Source: Asterias amurensis
Taxonomy: Eukaryota > Echinodermata > Asteroidea > Forcipulatida > Asteriidae
Length of the DNA: 64,000 nt
Assembly (NCBI RefSeq): GCF_032118995.1
Contig: NC_092657.1
Span: forward strand, 2,911,891 to 2,975,890
Direction of reading: 5' to 3'
The notes under the pieces are model-generated. The model had not been told where the DNA came from. It made no database searches and saw nothing but the letters and a program-made list of their open reading frames with translations. The position numbers were made by a program, and so were the translations under genes. Below, piece after piece: positions 1 to 11,800 of the stretch. Position 1 is the stretch's first letter, and every line of letters starts with the position of its first letter.

Positions 1-590
1 GACCAGAAACACCAGAGCTTGAGTCCAGTGCTCTTAACTGCCCAGCAACGACACTCAACATTTGAGATTTTAAATGTTTCAAGACTGGGACTCGAACCCA
101 CACTCTGCTGATCAGAAACACCAGAGCTTGAGTCCAGTGCTATTAACAGCCCAGCAACGACACTCAACATTTGAGATTTTAAATGTTTCAAGACTGGGAC
201 TCAAACCCACACTCTGCTGATCAGAAACACTAGAGCTTGAGTCCAGTGCTATTAACAGCCCAGCAACGACACTCAACATTTGAGATTTTAAATGTTTCAA
301 GACTGGGACTCAAACCCACACTCTGCCGATCAGAAACACCAGAGCTTGAGTCCAGTGCTCTTAACTGCCCAGCAACGACACTCAACATTTGAGATTTTAA
401 ATGTTTCAAGACTGGGACTCGAACCCACACTCTGCCGATCAGAAACACCAGAGCTTGAGTCCAGTGCTCTTAACTGCCCAGCAACGACACTCAACATTTG
501 AGATTTTAAATGTTTCAAGACTGGGACTCAAACCCACATTCTGCTAATCAAAAACACCAGAGCTTTAGATTCTGTGCTCTTAACTGCTAG
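1..590 (-). repeat. Tandem array of 109-bp tRNA-Leu-like units
   Basis: At least five head-to-tail units, continuing off the left edge. The landmark GACTGGGACTC falls at 83, 192, 301, 410 and 519, an exact 109-bp period. Read on the minus strand, each unit contains a tRNA-like body: a D-arm-like GGCAGTTAAGAGC, an anticodon-arm-like CTGGACTCAAGCTCTGG (a CAA anticodon would sit in the loop), a variable-arm-like stretch, and a perfect B box in GTGGGTTCGAGTCCCA. This resembles class II tRNA-Leu(CAA). The remainder is an AT-rich linker. The last unit (519-590) is diverged. The same tRNA-like head occurs singly at about 3118-3205 and 12540-12605, so this is a SINE head amplified in tandem. Confidence 0.85.
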
Positions 591-950
591 GCCACGAATG
601 AAATACAGACAGCTGCAGTGTGTGTCATAAAAAAACCTCTCTGGATTTCCGGTAAAAAAACTACAACTTATCACAGCGTTAGAAAAAGAACAATACATCA
701 ACACATTTTCAAATTCACAAACTACATTTTTATTAATAAATAACACTGACAACCTGTCAGACTTTTCAATCATTTCTTTTCAAATTTTATACACGGGTAG
801 AAATTAATACTGTTAAAAATCACAAAAGTGTCATTTATATAAGGGTAAGATTTGGCACTTTATGCCTGCCAATTAAATTTGACTTTACCCAACATTGCCT
901 GTACCTGAAATTTACAATCGTTAAGTTTAATTCTCCTCTAGTTTTAAGAC
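591..950. other. AT-rich intergenic DNA
   Basis: No gene, splice-site pair or repeat family that I can recognise. Short open frames here lack coding character. Confidence 0.5.
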
Positions 951-1143
951 AGGGCCTAGTTTCACGGAGCTGCTCAAGTAGAAAATATTGCTTAAATTCT
1001 TTTTGCTTAGTAGAAATGAGCAGAATACCAGTCACAATTTGTACATGTGACATGGTAGTTTGGCTGGTAACCTTGTTTTGGTAAGCATAATTTTGTTGTG
1101 CTTAGCACCTTTTAATGCTTGAGCGGCTCTATGAAATTGGGCC
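951..1143. repeat. MITE family D copy
   Basis: Inverted-repeat element. One end reads GGGCCTAGTTTCACGGAGCT and the other CTCTATGAAATTGGGCCC. Internal landmarks shared with other D copies are TACATGTGACATGGTA and CTTAGCA/TGCTTAG runs. Family D is the most frequent element in the window. Confidence 0.75.
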
Positions 1144-2175
1144 CAGATCTGAGGGAAAAAAAAATGTCTTATTCAAAATACCATTTATAGTCATTTCTGT
1201 GAGATATTCCATGGCCATTTCAAGATAAAACTTGCGTAAGTAATAGAACAATTGTTTTTTTATAGTCCATGCGTCTTGGACAATTATAAGCTGACCATAA
1301 CAATAAAAAATTACCCCAAAACCAAAGTTTCTTTGTTCAGAATTTTTTTCATGGGTAAAATAAATAACAAGTTGACTGAAACGGTCAAGAGAATAATAAA
1401 ACACATCATTTGTTAGTAATGAAGCAAAATCAGATAATAAAATAAGCAATAGCAATTACTTTTTAACTTTATTTTTTTTACAATTGTGAGTTACATAATA
1501 ATAGGAAGGAAGTTAAATGCATTTTCATGCCATTGCGTGATTGACCAAATTTGTGCTAAAAAGTCACCTTTGAGAAGTAATTTTGTGCGGTGTTCTATTT
1601 ATAGGTCGCGCAATGACAAGAGTCTTCAAATCGAACAAGTTTAGAATAATCACAAAGTTTTTCTTGGTCTTATCCAGGCGAGGACTCAAATGAAGAAAGA
1701 GTAAACAATTAAATTAGCATTTCAGTAACATAAGGCCAAGTAAAAAAGAAACAAGTTTAGCGTCCCCGCCCGCTTCCTTTTTAGAGGCCGCCTCCTTTTT
1801 TCTTGTTTTAATGAAAAAGGTTATTTTAAACGATCTGAATGTCTTGTCTGAATTTCTTGACCAAAATGTTTCATTTATGTATTGTGTGTTTGAGCAGTAG
1901 AAAAAACAATATATTTGACATTTTAAAAAGAATGGCAGCCATCTTGAAATAAAAAATGAAAAATAAAAAGCCCCTCCTCCTTCCTTTTTTTGAGAAACCC
2001 GGACGCTAAACATGTTTCTTTTTTTACTCAGCCTATGGATTGTTTCCCGAATGAGCAGAAATCCACAAACAAAACAACAAAACTTACTGAAGATAGAAAA
2101 CTAAAGCCATTCTCAAATATTGAAACGAACAACAAGAAATCAAGGTAATCCAAAGAAAATCCAAAGATGTGTTTT
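1144..2175. other. AT-rich intergenic DNA without recognisable gene
   Basis: Reading frames here are short, interrupted and low-complexity. No splice-compatible exon or known repeat was identified. Confidence 0.5.
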
Positions 2176-2556
2176 TTAAAGACACCGGACACTATTGGTA
2201 ATTGTCAAAGACCAGTCTTCTCACTTGGTGTATCTCAACATATGCACAAAATAACAAACCAAAATTTGAGCTCAATTGGTAGTCGAAGTTGCGAGATAAT
2301 AATAAAAATAAAACACACTTGTCACACGAAGTTGTGTGCTTTCAGATGCATGATTTCGAGACCTTAAATTCTAAATCTGAGGTCTCGAAATCAAATTCGT
2401 GGAAAATTACTTCTTTCTCAAAAACTACATTACTTCAGAGGGAGCCGTTTCTCACAACGTTTTGTACTATCAATCTCTCCCCATTACTCGTTACAAAGAA
2501 AGGTTTTATGCTAATAATTAATTTGAGTAATTACCAATAGTGTCCACTGCCTTTAA
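2176..2556 (+). repeat. MITE family B copy, nearly full length
   Basis: About 380 bp with terminal inverted repeats: TTAAAGACACCGGACACTAT at the left and ATAGTGTCCACTGCCTTTAA at the right. Internal landmarks are CTCACTTGGTGTATCTCAAC, a short palindrome around GAGACCTTAAATTCTAAATC, and a segment containing GAGGGAGCCGTTTCTC. Open frames across it are repeat-derived and recur at every other B copy. Confidence 0.88.
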
Positions 2557-3059
2557 GCACTGTTTACTGTACAATGTAGCAATGTTACACAGAAAGCTGC
2601 GCGCCATTTTTGCACCTTACTTGGCAACCATTTTCTCGCATATCTGATGAAACGACAAATAAAAAAGCAACAGTACTGTTTACTTACATACGCATGTCAT
2701 CAGCTATGCGATAATTTGTACAACAAAATATTCTGCAGAAAGACCTTTTTTTTTTAGAAGACATTTCTAAAAACAAATTATCCCTACAGTAATAATCTAA
2801 AAAATATTTTGTAAATTTCTTAACAACTTTCTGTCACTGTGGTCGTCAAATCACAATAGTTCTATAATTTTTACTTTCTGTACACGCTTTGAAAAATATT
2901 TAAATCTTGTTTAGTTTTTTCTGTACAAAACCAGTGGACACTAAGTCTTAGTTCCAATACCATTGTTGTTTGCGCGTACACATAACCAATGTTCAGATAT
3001 ATAAACCGCACCGCACACACATTTGTAATGAATAAATTAGGAGGCTCTTTGTAAACAAA

Positions 3060-3215
3060 AAGTACACTGGTTTTACGCCCCATCCGAAGAATGAAGCATT
3101 ATGGTTTAGTGTCTTGCTCAAGGACACCAGTGTCACGACTGGGACTCGAACCCACACTCTGCTGATCAGATACAACAGAGCTTGAGTCTGGTGCTCTAAC
3201 TTCTGATAGCACCCT
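3060..3215 (-). repeat. tRNA-Leu-like SINE (single copy of the head in 1-590)
   Basis: On the minus strand it begins with the tRNA-like body (AGAGCACCAGACTCAAGCTC, then GTGGGTTCGAGTCCCA with a perfect B box). It continues into a body containing CCTTGAGCAAGACACTAAAC and CATTCTTCGGATGGGGCG, which also occurs in the related copies at 12480-12610 and 22490-22575. Confidence 0.75.
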
Positions 3216-3785
3216 CTTTTGAATCATCCTCTTCCAGCCCATGTTAATTTCCCATATGAGGGACACAGAATCTCCGGCGGACATAATTCCCTGGGATGGG
3301 ACACCGGAAGTCGGTTGGGAAAATAACACTAGTCACAGCATCCTCTACGTTCATTCATTACAAGTGTGTACAGTCTGCCATGTACATAGGCCTTTTCGCA
3401 AATACCTTCGCGCAAGCGCAGACTGTCGAATGAGGTGCATTGTGAGATAGATATGTATCAAATTATGATACCAGCTAGACCACAATGCACCTAATTCCAA
3501 GCTTTACGCGCGCGCCCCGGTATTTGCGAAAAGTGTACATACAGTGCATATATATCTAAAAGTTGGTTATGCATTTGACGCGCAAAAACAATTGTCTTGG
3601 AACCAAGACTAGTAGACTCTCCGTACTATTAGGCATTATTACGTACTCTGAGCGATTGTTTCTTTTGTAATACGCTTGTAAAGGTTAATTTTCCCAAGCA
3701 GAAATAAGACAGGAACCAAGCAGAAAAAGTGTGCAAAAAAATTACATTTTAGCTCCAAACTGACTCTGTTTAGTCTCCCAACTAG

Positions 3786-3895
3786 GGCTAGATGGCTCAG
3801 TTAGTTGAGTGTTGATACGTTAATCCAGAGGTCATGGGTTCCTGTACTGCTCTGGTCAGTTTTTTTTTTTTAGGTCAACCCAAGCTTTTACCTGG
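3786..3895 (+). repeat. tRNA-derived SINE, second family
   Basis: A tRNA-like head (GATGGCTCAGTTAGTTGAG, box A-like; TTAATCCAGAGGTCATGGGT, degenerate B-box side) is followed by a T-run and GGTCAACCCAAG. The same architecture and tail occur at 30998-31095 and, inverted, at 60962-61065. Confidence 0.6.
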
Positions 3896-4290
3896 TCAGT
3901 TTCCCTTGTGGTTTATTATTTGATAGAGAAAATATATTTGCTAAGCACAATTGAGTCAGTTAGAAGTATGCTCATTTTAATGGCATTCTGGCTGGTATTC
4001 CTGCATATTTCTGCTTATAAATGAATAATATTCCGAGTTAAAGCAAACTTTGCATCCGAGTAACTACACTGTAGTCATAATGCCCTTGATAGAAAACAAC
4101 AGTAAAAAACTGCTGGAAAAGAGACTAAACATATACACGTACATTTACACACCACAATCTTGAAACCAAAAACAAACAAACAAACAGTGGAAATTTGCTA
4201 AATAAGAAACTGTTGCATACATGTATGCAATATCAATAAGGTAAAATTAAACTAAGTTAACATGGTTAGACAGTCGATATTAGCTCCCCG

Positions 4291-4360
4291 AGGTATTGGA
4301 AGTTGACTTAGTTCCGAGGTAAAAGCTGAGGGAACTAGTTTGTCAACTTCCAACAGACCT
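4291..4360. repeat. Imperfect hairpin, possible MITE core
   Basis: The arm TTGGAAGTTGAC (4296-4307) is matched by GTCAACTTCCAA (4342-4353). Further pairing of TAGTTCC with GGAACTA lies inside. Outside it, the flanks at about 4370-4515 (CTGTCACCATCTTGG and CAAGATGGGCACACCGTGAC) are also roughly inverted, so the hairpin may sit inside a larger inverted-repeat element. Confidence 0.6.
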
Positions 4361-4857
4361 TTATCACGCTGTCACCATCTTGGTCATGTTCCATGTTTCC
4401 AATAACAGTAATGAATGCTAACATTCACTGCGCATGGCACCAGACTATTATTTCGTCCAACCTCAGTTTGGTTACAATGAGTTGGAATGGAGTAAAATCA
4501 AGATGGGCACACCGTGACAAATGTCTTTAGTTCCAAAATCTAACTAACAAATCGCTTATTGAATGTCCAACTCCCTGTGGAGCTCAAAATGTTCATCCAT
4601 AAACACAGTTTGCGGAACACCATACACCAAATGTCTATACAATATACTTGCTTGGTAGATTATGTTCTTTTGAGAACTTGCCATGCTGTTTATTCTAAAT
4701 AAAATGCCCTTTCCCTGACAGGGTTCTTATCTTTTATTTTGCTTCGAAACGTTTTTGTGTACCAACCCCACTGGAGGTTGTTTCCTGCATGTACCTGCCC
4801 GCGGCCAGGCCAGGTTCTCAGTACTTCGCCAAGTGTTATTTCATATTTGTCTTCTTC

Positions 4858-5248
4858 TTAAAAGGCAGTGGACACTATTGGTGATTACTCAAAATAATTA
4901 TTAGCATAAAACCTTTCTTAGTGACGAGTAATGGGGAGAGGTTGATAGTATAAAACATTGTGAGAAACGGCTCCCTCTGAAGTGCCATAGTTTTCGAGAA
5001 AGAAGTAATTTTCCACGAATTTGATTTCGAGACCTCAGATTTAGAACTTGAGGTCTCGAAATCAACCATCCAAATGCATTAAACTTCGTCGGACAAGGGT
5101 GTTTTTTCTTTCATTATTATCTCGCAAGTTCGATGACCGATTGAGCTAAAATTTGCACAGGTTTGTTATTTTATTCATTTGTTGAGATACACCAAGGAAG
5201 TGTGAAGGTTAGTCTTTGACAATTACCAGTAGTGTCCACTGCCTTTAA
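4858..5248 (-). repeat. MITE family B copy, full length
   Basis: Terminal inverted repeats are TTAAAGGCAGTGGACACTAT and AGTGTCCACTGCCTTTAA. Internal landmarks AACGGCTCCCTCTGAAGTG and the GAGACCTCAGATTTAGAACT palindrome are present. It is oriented opposite to the copy at 2176-2556. Confidence 0.9.
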
Positions 5249-5487
5249 AACTATTGTATTGCTTGTTCTTGTCGATCTGTTGATTTGCCATTGTTTTAAT
5301 GTGATTTTTCATGTTTGCTGCCAAATAAAATGAAAATAAATTGGCGCGAAGATTTTTTCATAATCTTGGAGATTTTTCAGTTGTACATGTTCTACAAGAG
5401 GCTTTGAATTACACAGAGACCATGCAGGCCATGGCCTGTGTTGCCCCTGGTCTTGGCCTTAGTGCCTTCCAAAAGTTTCCCATTGAC

Positions 5488-5877
5488 TTTAAAGGAACAC
5501 GTTGCCTTGGATCGGTCGAGCTGGTCTTTGAAAAGCATTTGTAACCGTTTGTTATAAAATGCATTGACTAGAAATATATTTTAAAAGTAGAATATAATGA
5601 TCCACATAAGTATCACTCGAAATTGTATGGTTTTCCTTTTACCTCGTCGACTAACACGGTCGGCCATTTATGGGAGTCAAATTTTTGACTCCCATAAATG
5701 GCCGACCGTGTTAGTTCACAAAGTAAAAAGAAAACCCTGCAACTTCGAGGCAAATTTGTGTGGATCATTGTATTCTACTTTTAAATCATCTTTCTAACCA
5801 ATGCATTTTATAACAAACGACTACAAACGCTTTTTAAAGACCAACTCGACCGATCCAAGGCAACGTGTTCCTTAAAG
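5488..5877. repeat. MITE family A, complete long hairpin
   Basis: A near-perfect palindrome of about 390 bp centred near 5683. The left end is AAAGGAACACGTTGCCTTGG and the right end its inverse (CCAAGGCAACGTGTTCCTT). The centre is GGGAGTCAAATTTTTGACTCCC, flanked by GGCCATTTATGGGAGTC and its complement. Another complete copy is at 48386-48776, with half copies at 21333-21470, 25917-26032 and 62320-62497. Confidence 0.92.
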
Positions 5878-6008
5878 ATTTTCCAATAGAAGTGCCCTCT
5901 GCAAAATAAAAATGGCCTTGCCCTCTCAAAGATGACATTCCAGGCCTAGTGTAAAAGAACAATCAGAAGTCTCCAAAAAATCTACTCTGCGGCAGTAGAA
6001 TAAATAGC

Positions 6009-6440
6009 AAGACAAGTTCTCAAAAGAACATAATCTACCCAAAAGAAGATACACACATGGTGTTACTGCAGACCAAATACATTGTATGCTGACACCTTAC
6101 CATGCAGTGCCTCAAATACCACATAACAATCGACAAAAACACAGATATCTCTAACCACACATAAGACTTCTGGCAGTGTTTACATGAAATAGAACAATTC
6201 TCTTTTCTATATTTATATACATCGTTTTCTGTTGCCATGGTTTTTCATCTATTTTGTCTCTACTCAGTGATTGTGCATTGCCTTTGTTAACATTTTTATT
6301 TGCTTTGTTCACTAAAAAAATATCACTGAAATAGACTATTACCAATCATCTGCCAACATCTTGGAAATGTTCCCTGTAGTAAATCACAGTGACAGATGGT
6401 AATATTCATTGTACAAAAAGAAACCAGACTATTTCCTTCT
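6009..6440. repeat. Dispersed repeat related to 4375-4690
   Basis: CAAGTTCTCAAAAGAACATA near 6013 is the inverse of TATGTTCTTTTGAGAACTTG near 4662. The segment CATCTTGGAAATGTTCC near 6357 resembles CATCTTGGTCATGTTCC near 4376. ACATGGTGTTACTGCA recurs with changes near 9272 and 62517. This looks like a diverged dispersed element. Its boundaries are uncertain. Confidence 0.45.
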
Positions 6441-6597
6441 TCCAGCCTTTTATGAGGGTTTTTGTGCAAAATGTTTATTTCTTGCACCATCAATTTTGCG
6501 TAACATCAGAGTTAATTTTGGACAAAAAAAATTGATTGCAGTTTCATGTACATGTACCAAAAAATAATGTGCATTGAGATGTGCCAAAATACACAAA

Positions 6598-6819
6598 GGG
6601 TGCGTTCGATTAACTTCCCTGTGTCGACCCCGATCTTCCCCCGGTTCGCTTTGACGTCATTCCAGGGGCTCACCCGGGTCAGCCCCAAGTGCCCTGCTTG
6701 TGGAGTGGGTCACTTGGGGCTGGCCCGAAGGTGCATTGCGTCTGAGTAATTGTTTGATGAGCTCTTGTCAGGGGATCACCCGAATGAACACCTCGGGGTC
6801 GACACAGGGAAGCTTAAAC
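6598..6819. repeat. MITE family E copy (GC-rich inverted repeat)
   Basis: About 222 bp. The left end is GGGTGCGTTCGATTAACTTC and the right end the approximate inverse, with GGGAAGCTTAAAC. The GC-rich core contains GGGGCTCACCCGGGTCAGCC and CTGCTTGTGGAGTGGGTCAC. Two other copies are at 39595-39837 and 61090-61330. Its GC content contrasts sharply with the AT-rich surroundings. Confidence 0.85.
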
Positions 6820-7439
6820 TATACCTTTGTACATGTAAAATTGTAGGTATTTAGTTGCCGCTTTAAAAAACATTGTACCCAAAATATCCTATTTCCAGGA
6901 TTCTCCCAAGAATTTTGTTTTGAAACTTTGGAGAGCATTCTGGACCCAAATTCCTGAATGTTTGGCCGAAACAAGATCTTTGGGGTGTTGGGAAGAATGG
7001 TTACTGGCCCTCAAGTGTCAGCATTTGGCCAATGACCCACTGTAAAACAAGAACACTGCATAAATAATATTATTATTAAGTTTCATTTTCATATAGGCCT
7101 ATAGTTCCCATATGATACACTACTGAAAAAAAATTAAATAAAACTCCGAAGTGTGACATCGCAGTTCTCCAGAGAAGCACTTATTAGAAATTTTAATATT
7201 TACAGCTCTCGGAGACAATGTGTCTGTTTTCAGTTCGTTCCCGAATGTCACCCTCACACTTATTTTTTGAGGTGAAAACGTTCCATCAAGGAACCCTGTT
7301 GAAATGCTCCTTTGTGCATTCCTGGGGAACAACTGTTAAAAATCAGCAGAATCAGTTCGCTCGTCAATTTTGTTATAAACTGAATCCAAACGGTATAAGA
7401 TCCACCACGGTCCGGGGTGGCTGCTGGAACAGGTTGAGG
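6820..7439. other. Intergenic DNA, nothing recognised
   Basis: No exon with matching splice sites and no identified repeat family. Short frames on both strands only. Confidence 0.5.
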
Positions 7440-7900
7440 TTCTTAAAGAAATTGTTGAAGCTCTTCAAGAAATTGTTGAAGACTTGTTGCACTTGAAGAA
7501 CTTGTCAGAGTTATTACTTTGAAACTCTTATAGAAATGGACGAAGTTGTCAAGATGAAGTTGTTCTCCAAGAAATTGTTGAAGACACTGTTGTACTTGCA
7601 GTTGTAGAGCCAAGTTCTTACATTCTTGAAACTCTTGTAGAACTGGGTAAAGTTGTTGAAGAACTTGACTCCTCCTATTGAAGAACTCATTGATGGTCAT
7701 GAGGAAAATGTACAAATTTTCCAAGAAACTGTTGAAGACATTGTTGTACCTAAAACTTGTCCGGGTTATTACTTTCTTGAAACTCTTTTAGAACTGGATG
7801 AATTTGTCGGAGAACTTGGTTCCTCCTATTTAAGAAATTATGAAGGCCATGAGGAAAATGTTGAAACTCTTTAAGAATTGGATAAGTTGTCGAAGAACTT
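7440..7900. repeat. Degenerate GTTGAAGAA-rich tandem repeat, possibly former coding DNA
   Basis: Built from variants of GTTGAAGAACTTG, GAAACTCTT(G/T)TAGAACTGG and CATGAGGAAAATGT. Larger blocks recur, for example TCATGAGGAAAATGTACAAA (near 7697) against CCATGAGGAAAATGTTGAAA (near 7848), and GAGTTATTACTTTGAAACTC against GGGTTATTACTTTCTTGAAAC. In the plus frame it would give Glu/Val/Leu-rich peptide with many frame breaks; in the minus frame Gln/Leu-rich peptide. Either a diverged coding minisatellite or a noncoding one. No start, splice sites or intact frame support a gene. Confidence 0.6.
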
Positions 7901-8005
7901 GATTCCTCCCATCTCTTCTTTAGCACCCGTTTTTACTTGTTGAAGCACTGGCAGATGAACTCTCAAATAAGGAAATTGCTGTCTAGAACTTAAGACATTT
8001 TCCCT

Positions 8006-8011
8006 TTTATT
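8006..8011 (-). terminator. Candidate polyadenylation signal for the PHF13-like gene
   Basis: AATAAA on the minus strand (TTTATT on plus) about 635 bp downstream of the stop codon at 8645. It is the clearest hexamer I noticed in the downstream segment, but no transcript evidence exists here. Confidence 0.35.
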
Positions 8012-8644
8012 TGCTTTCTTCTTGGCTTGGGTTGTCTGTTTTGGCAAACTCCTATTCAATGGCAGCCAAGACCAACTTCATATTTCGTTGAGCTCCCTGT
8101 GTCCGAACTGACAATGCCAATTGAGGTGTCCATCTTGTCCATAGGTACCAGACTAAATGTGTCCATCCAGCCTCACTATGGATGCATTGACTAGAAGAAT
8201 GAGGTACAACCCAGACAGACGTGAAATGATCGAAGTCTGCTGAGGAATTCTGGATTGTCCATAAACCAGTGAGAGTCATTGCTGCCGAAGAGTCTAAAAA
8301 AGTGACCCAAACGTTGAAATGATGGCATTTCGTTCTTTTAGTAACTGGGGTTTATATTAGGAACAGTGTTCTCAGTAAGTTCTCAGAACAAGAGAAGTAG
8401 ATAAAAGAGCAGGATTTCTTTATAATGTGGAAAAATAGTTGCTGATTTTCTTCGCAAGGCTGACTTGAAAAGTTTGAACCAGATGAAAATCTAAGATTTC
8501 TCATCCCTGTAAAACTCAATCTTTCATGACAAAATATGTTTTACTTTCTTCACGATCTTTTCCTTTGGGGTGAGCGACTTGATGACGTGAGCGACCTTTC
8601 TTGATGAGCGACTGTATCAAAAACGAACACTAACTCGCGAGCTC

Positions 8645-8880
8645 TCACAATTCCTCGTAGAGTTCTTTGAATTGTTTCTTTGGTTCTCGTGCTCGGTTCG
8701 AGCGCCGGATTTCATATTTTGAGTCTCTGCACTGCTGGCAAGTAAAAATCTCGGGGACATTGTTTTTTCGGATTTTAGCACAAGATAAGTGGATCCAGGT
8801 TGAGCACTCGGAACATTCTATCATGGGACGGCCGGCAAACGGTTTGCAGCAATAACAAGTGACGAGCTCCCAGTCTTCAT
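8645..8880 (-). CDS. PHF13: PHF13-like exon 4: PHD finger and C-terminus
   Basis: The acceptor is CTGCACACAG immediately before the exon. The first two bases complete the Asp codon opened in exon 3. It encodes residues 70-147 and ends in TGA at 8647-8645. It carries the whole C4HC3 zinc-binding set and the basic tail. Confidence 0.94.
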
Positions 8881-11800
8881 CTGTGTGCAGAGTAGAAAAA
8901 TACAGAATAGTTAGTGGTCTGACGTTTTGGCTTTGGCAGCGTTTTCTCGAAGGCTAAATGAAAACACAATTTATGTTTTCTAGTGTTACCAGATAACAGA
9001 ATCAGCCAAGTGGAGAGAAATTAAAAGAGAGAGTAAGGCAGAAAGAAAATCACAAAGCACTAAGATTCGTCTTAACTTAGGATGGGTGGTTTGCCACAGT
9101 GATTTGTATTGTGAACCTGCCCTCCACTTACCCCTCCCCCGTACACAACGCTACATTTGCAAAGGATGAATAATGCAGGAGACGGGAGGGGGATGGAGGT
9201 AAGACTAGAGTCATGTTTAAGTCTTACATTCATTTTAAGAAGAAAATGGTTGGCAAGATCTGAGAAAAAAACATGGTGTTACTGTAAACCAAATATATAT
9301 ATTGACATGATTGATACCTCACAATGTAATGCCTAAAATCCATTAAACTTCAGTTTTATACATGTAGGTATTCATTTACAAGTTTAAAAAAAGGGGCTGT
9401 ATTACCTTTGACCTTATGATGTGACCTCGGTGTAAATTGTACAATGTCTGAGACATCACTGCTTGATGTACTGTTACCTTCGCTATCAAGCGGACTCGGA
9501 CTTCTCTTCTTAATATGCTCCTGAACCAAAACCCAATAAAAAACAGTTATTTCAATACCTGTGAATTAATTGTTAATGTAAATGTACACATGAACCATTG
9601 TCTTAGCACAATAAAACGTAGGCCTACATAATTAGGTTATATACATGTACACAGAGGTAATTTAAATTAATAATAAGGGGTACGAGTAATTGCAAAAGAA
9701 AAAGTCTGAAACTGGGATTCAAATTCTAAGATAGGCCTATGTTAATAATAAAAATAACCAACATTTATGAAGCGCATAAAGCAACAGCATCAAAGCGCTG
9801 TTTAAAATCTTAAACAATACTAGACAATTTAAAAATATTATAAGCTACACACATTAAAATGTTGATTGACTATACACTGTCAAGCACAAATTACAAAAAA
9901 CACTAAAACTATCAAAAATAGAGAAGAAAAGTCAATAGCACTCAGAAATGGGAATACACAATTACAGTTCATAAGCGGTCTTGTAAACTCATAAAGATTT
10001 AGAGGTCTTCCAATGCGAAATGAATGGAGTTGAACCTTTTGGTAACCCCAGGGCCTAATTTCATAGAGCTGCTAAAGCACAAAAATAAGCTAAGCAAAAC
10101 AAAATTGTGCTAAGCAGAGAAAGGTTGTCAATATACCATGTCACATGTACAATTTGTGACAAGAGTAAGATTTTAAAAAGCGTTTTACAAAACAGAATAA
10201 CCCAAACGAAACAGTAATGGAGATTGTTTTTTCTGGCAAAGTGTGTCACAAAACAATAAAAGACAACAATAACAAACACTCAATATATTGAAAACTATTT
10301 ATATTAATTAAAAACCCTATTAAACCATTGAGCAAGGACCAGTTCAATGCACCATTTACAGAACACAGTGTCAGAGAGATTAATTGTAAACATTCAAAGT
10401 GCACACCCCTATTCCATAGTGGTTGTTTCCATATGTTAATAGTGCCTTTAAAAGGAATGTGACACAACCGCAGGGTTGACCTGTTAAATATACACCGGAC
10501 ACAACCATTATTTGTACAGGGGTTTTTACCATTGACATAAAAAATGAAAACTTGCAACAGGAAAATAATGAAGAATTTTACAGTTTTGTATAAAGAACAA
10601 AGTATGAAAAACATTATACGTCTTCTTAGCAAAAGTAAAGCAAACATAAAATTATATTCAGATGTTTAAAATGTTATAAGAATCTGGTATGATAATATTC
10701 ACTCGGAAAACAGTAGAATCTTATTTTGAGTACAAGGTTGAGTACAAGGTCAAAATAAATCAGTAAATGTCATAGATTTGTAAAGACTTTAGTCCTGGCT
10801 ATAATACAAATCTGCTCATTTTCTAAGGGCAAAAAGAATATCGGAAATCAAATTATGATACAAATTTTAACGCTCATAAATTCACAACAAAAATAATTTG
10901 CAAGAGTCGACTTGTTCTCAACCCCCCTGTGAAACATTCGCTGCAAAAACAGCTGCAGGAAGTATGAACAGGACTTCAAAGGGGAAACAAATGTTGAGAG
11001 GTAAATAAAACAAATGATAACAAAATAGAAATAAAACAGAACAACTTATTAAATATTTTTATGACGTACCTCTCCTTGCAACGATGCCTCATAGTCTAGA
11101 ACCCAGGTACAAAATGTGTTAAAATCCGTCATGGTTTTTCTCTTTTTAGGTGAGGGCTGAAGAAAGGAAGAGAAAAACATGTTAAATATTAGGGTGAACT
11201 TTTTTTAATTTATAGCTTGAAAGTCATCAAACAAAAATGATGTCTGATGGAAAAATAAAACACAATTTCACAACAAAATTAAATGTATTATTAATTCCCC
11301 TGTCTCAGTCTCAAAAAATGTATACCACAACAAAATATTCACTTGCTCACATTCTAACACATTGAACAATGTCACTGTGACAAATTGAGAAGTAAATGCA
11401 TTGACCTCTTACACCCCGTCACACGCGGCGACTGTGCCACGCTCACCATATTGGTGGGCAGTTAGGTTTACGCGTAAACGCCGCGTTGTCTAAAATGCGC
11501 ACTTCACTGAATAACGCACAGAGACAATGCCCGGCTACCAGTGTATGGCGCATCCAAGATTTTTCTGATGATTACGGGTCGTCAGGTGAATTGTGTCAAT
11601 AAGACAACAAAACCCATTGTATTAGGTTTGCCCAAACCATTTAGGGACTGACTGAGGACCAGTTGTAACCTACAATGTAGTTTCTGTCAACATTCTGTGC
11701 GCATTCATTTACTAATGTCAGTACCAGTGAATGAAAATGTTGTACTCAGTACACATTGCAGAAACAAACCCATTTAAAGTTGGTGGTTCAAAATGGTACA

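Noticed and set aside
2289..2540. Small proteins encoded in MITE B copies (same frame recurs at 4875, 29485, 61722)
   Set aside because: The recurring peptide follows from repeat identity. There is no conserved start context and frames differ between copies.
10246..10647. 133-codon minus-strand frame in the PHF13-like intron
   Set aside because: AT-rich, Phe/Leu/Ile-heavy, no homology, no phase-compatible splice sites with the flanking exons.
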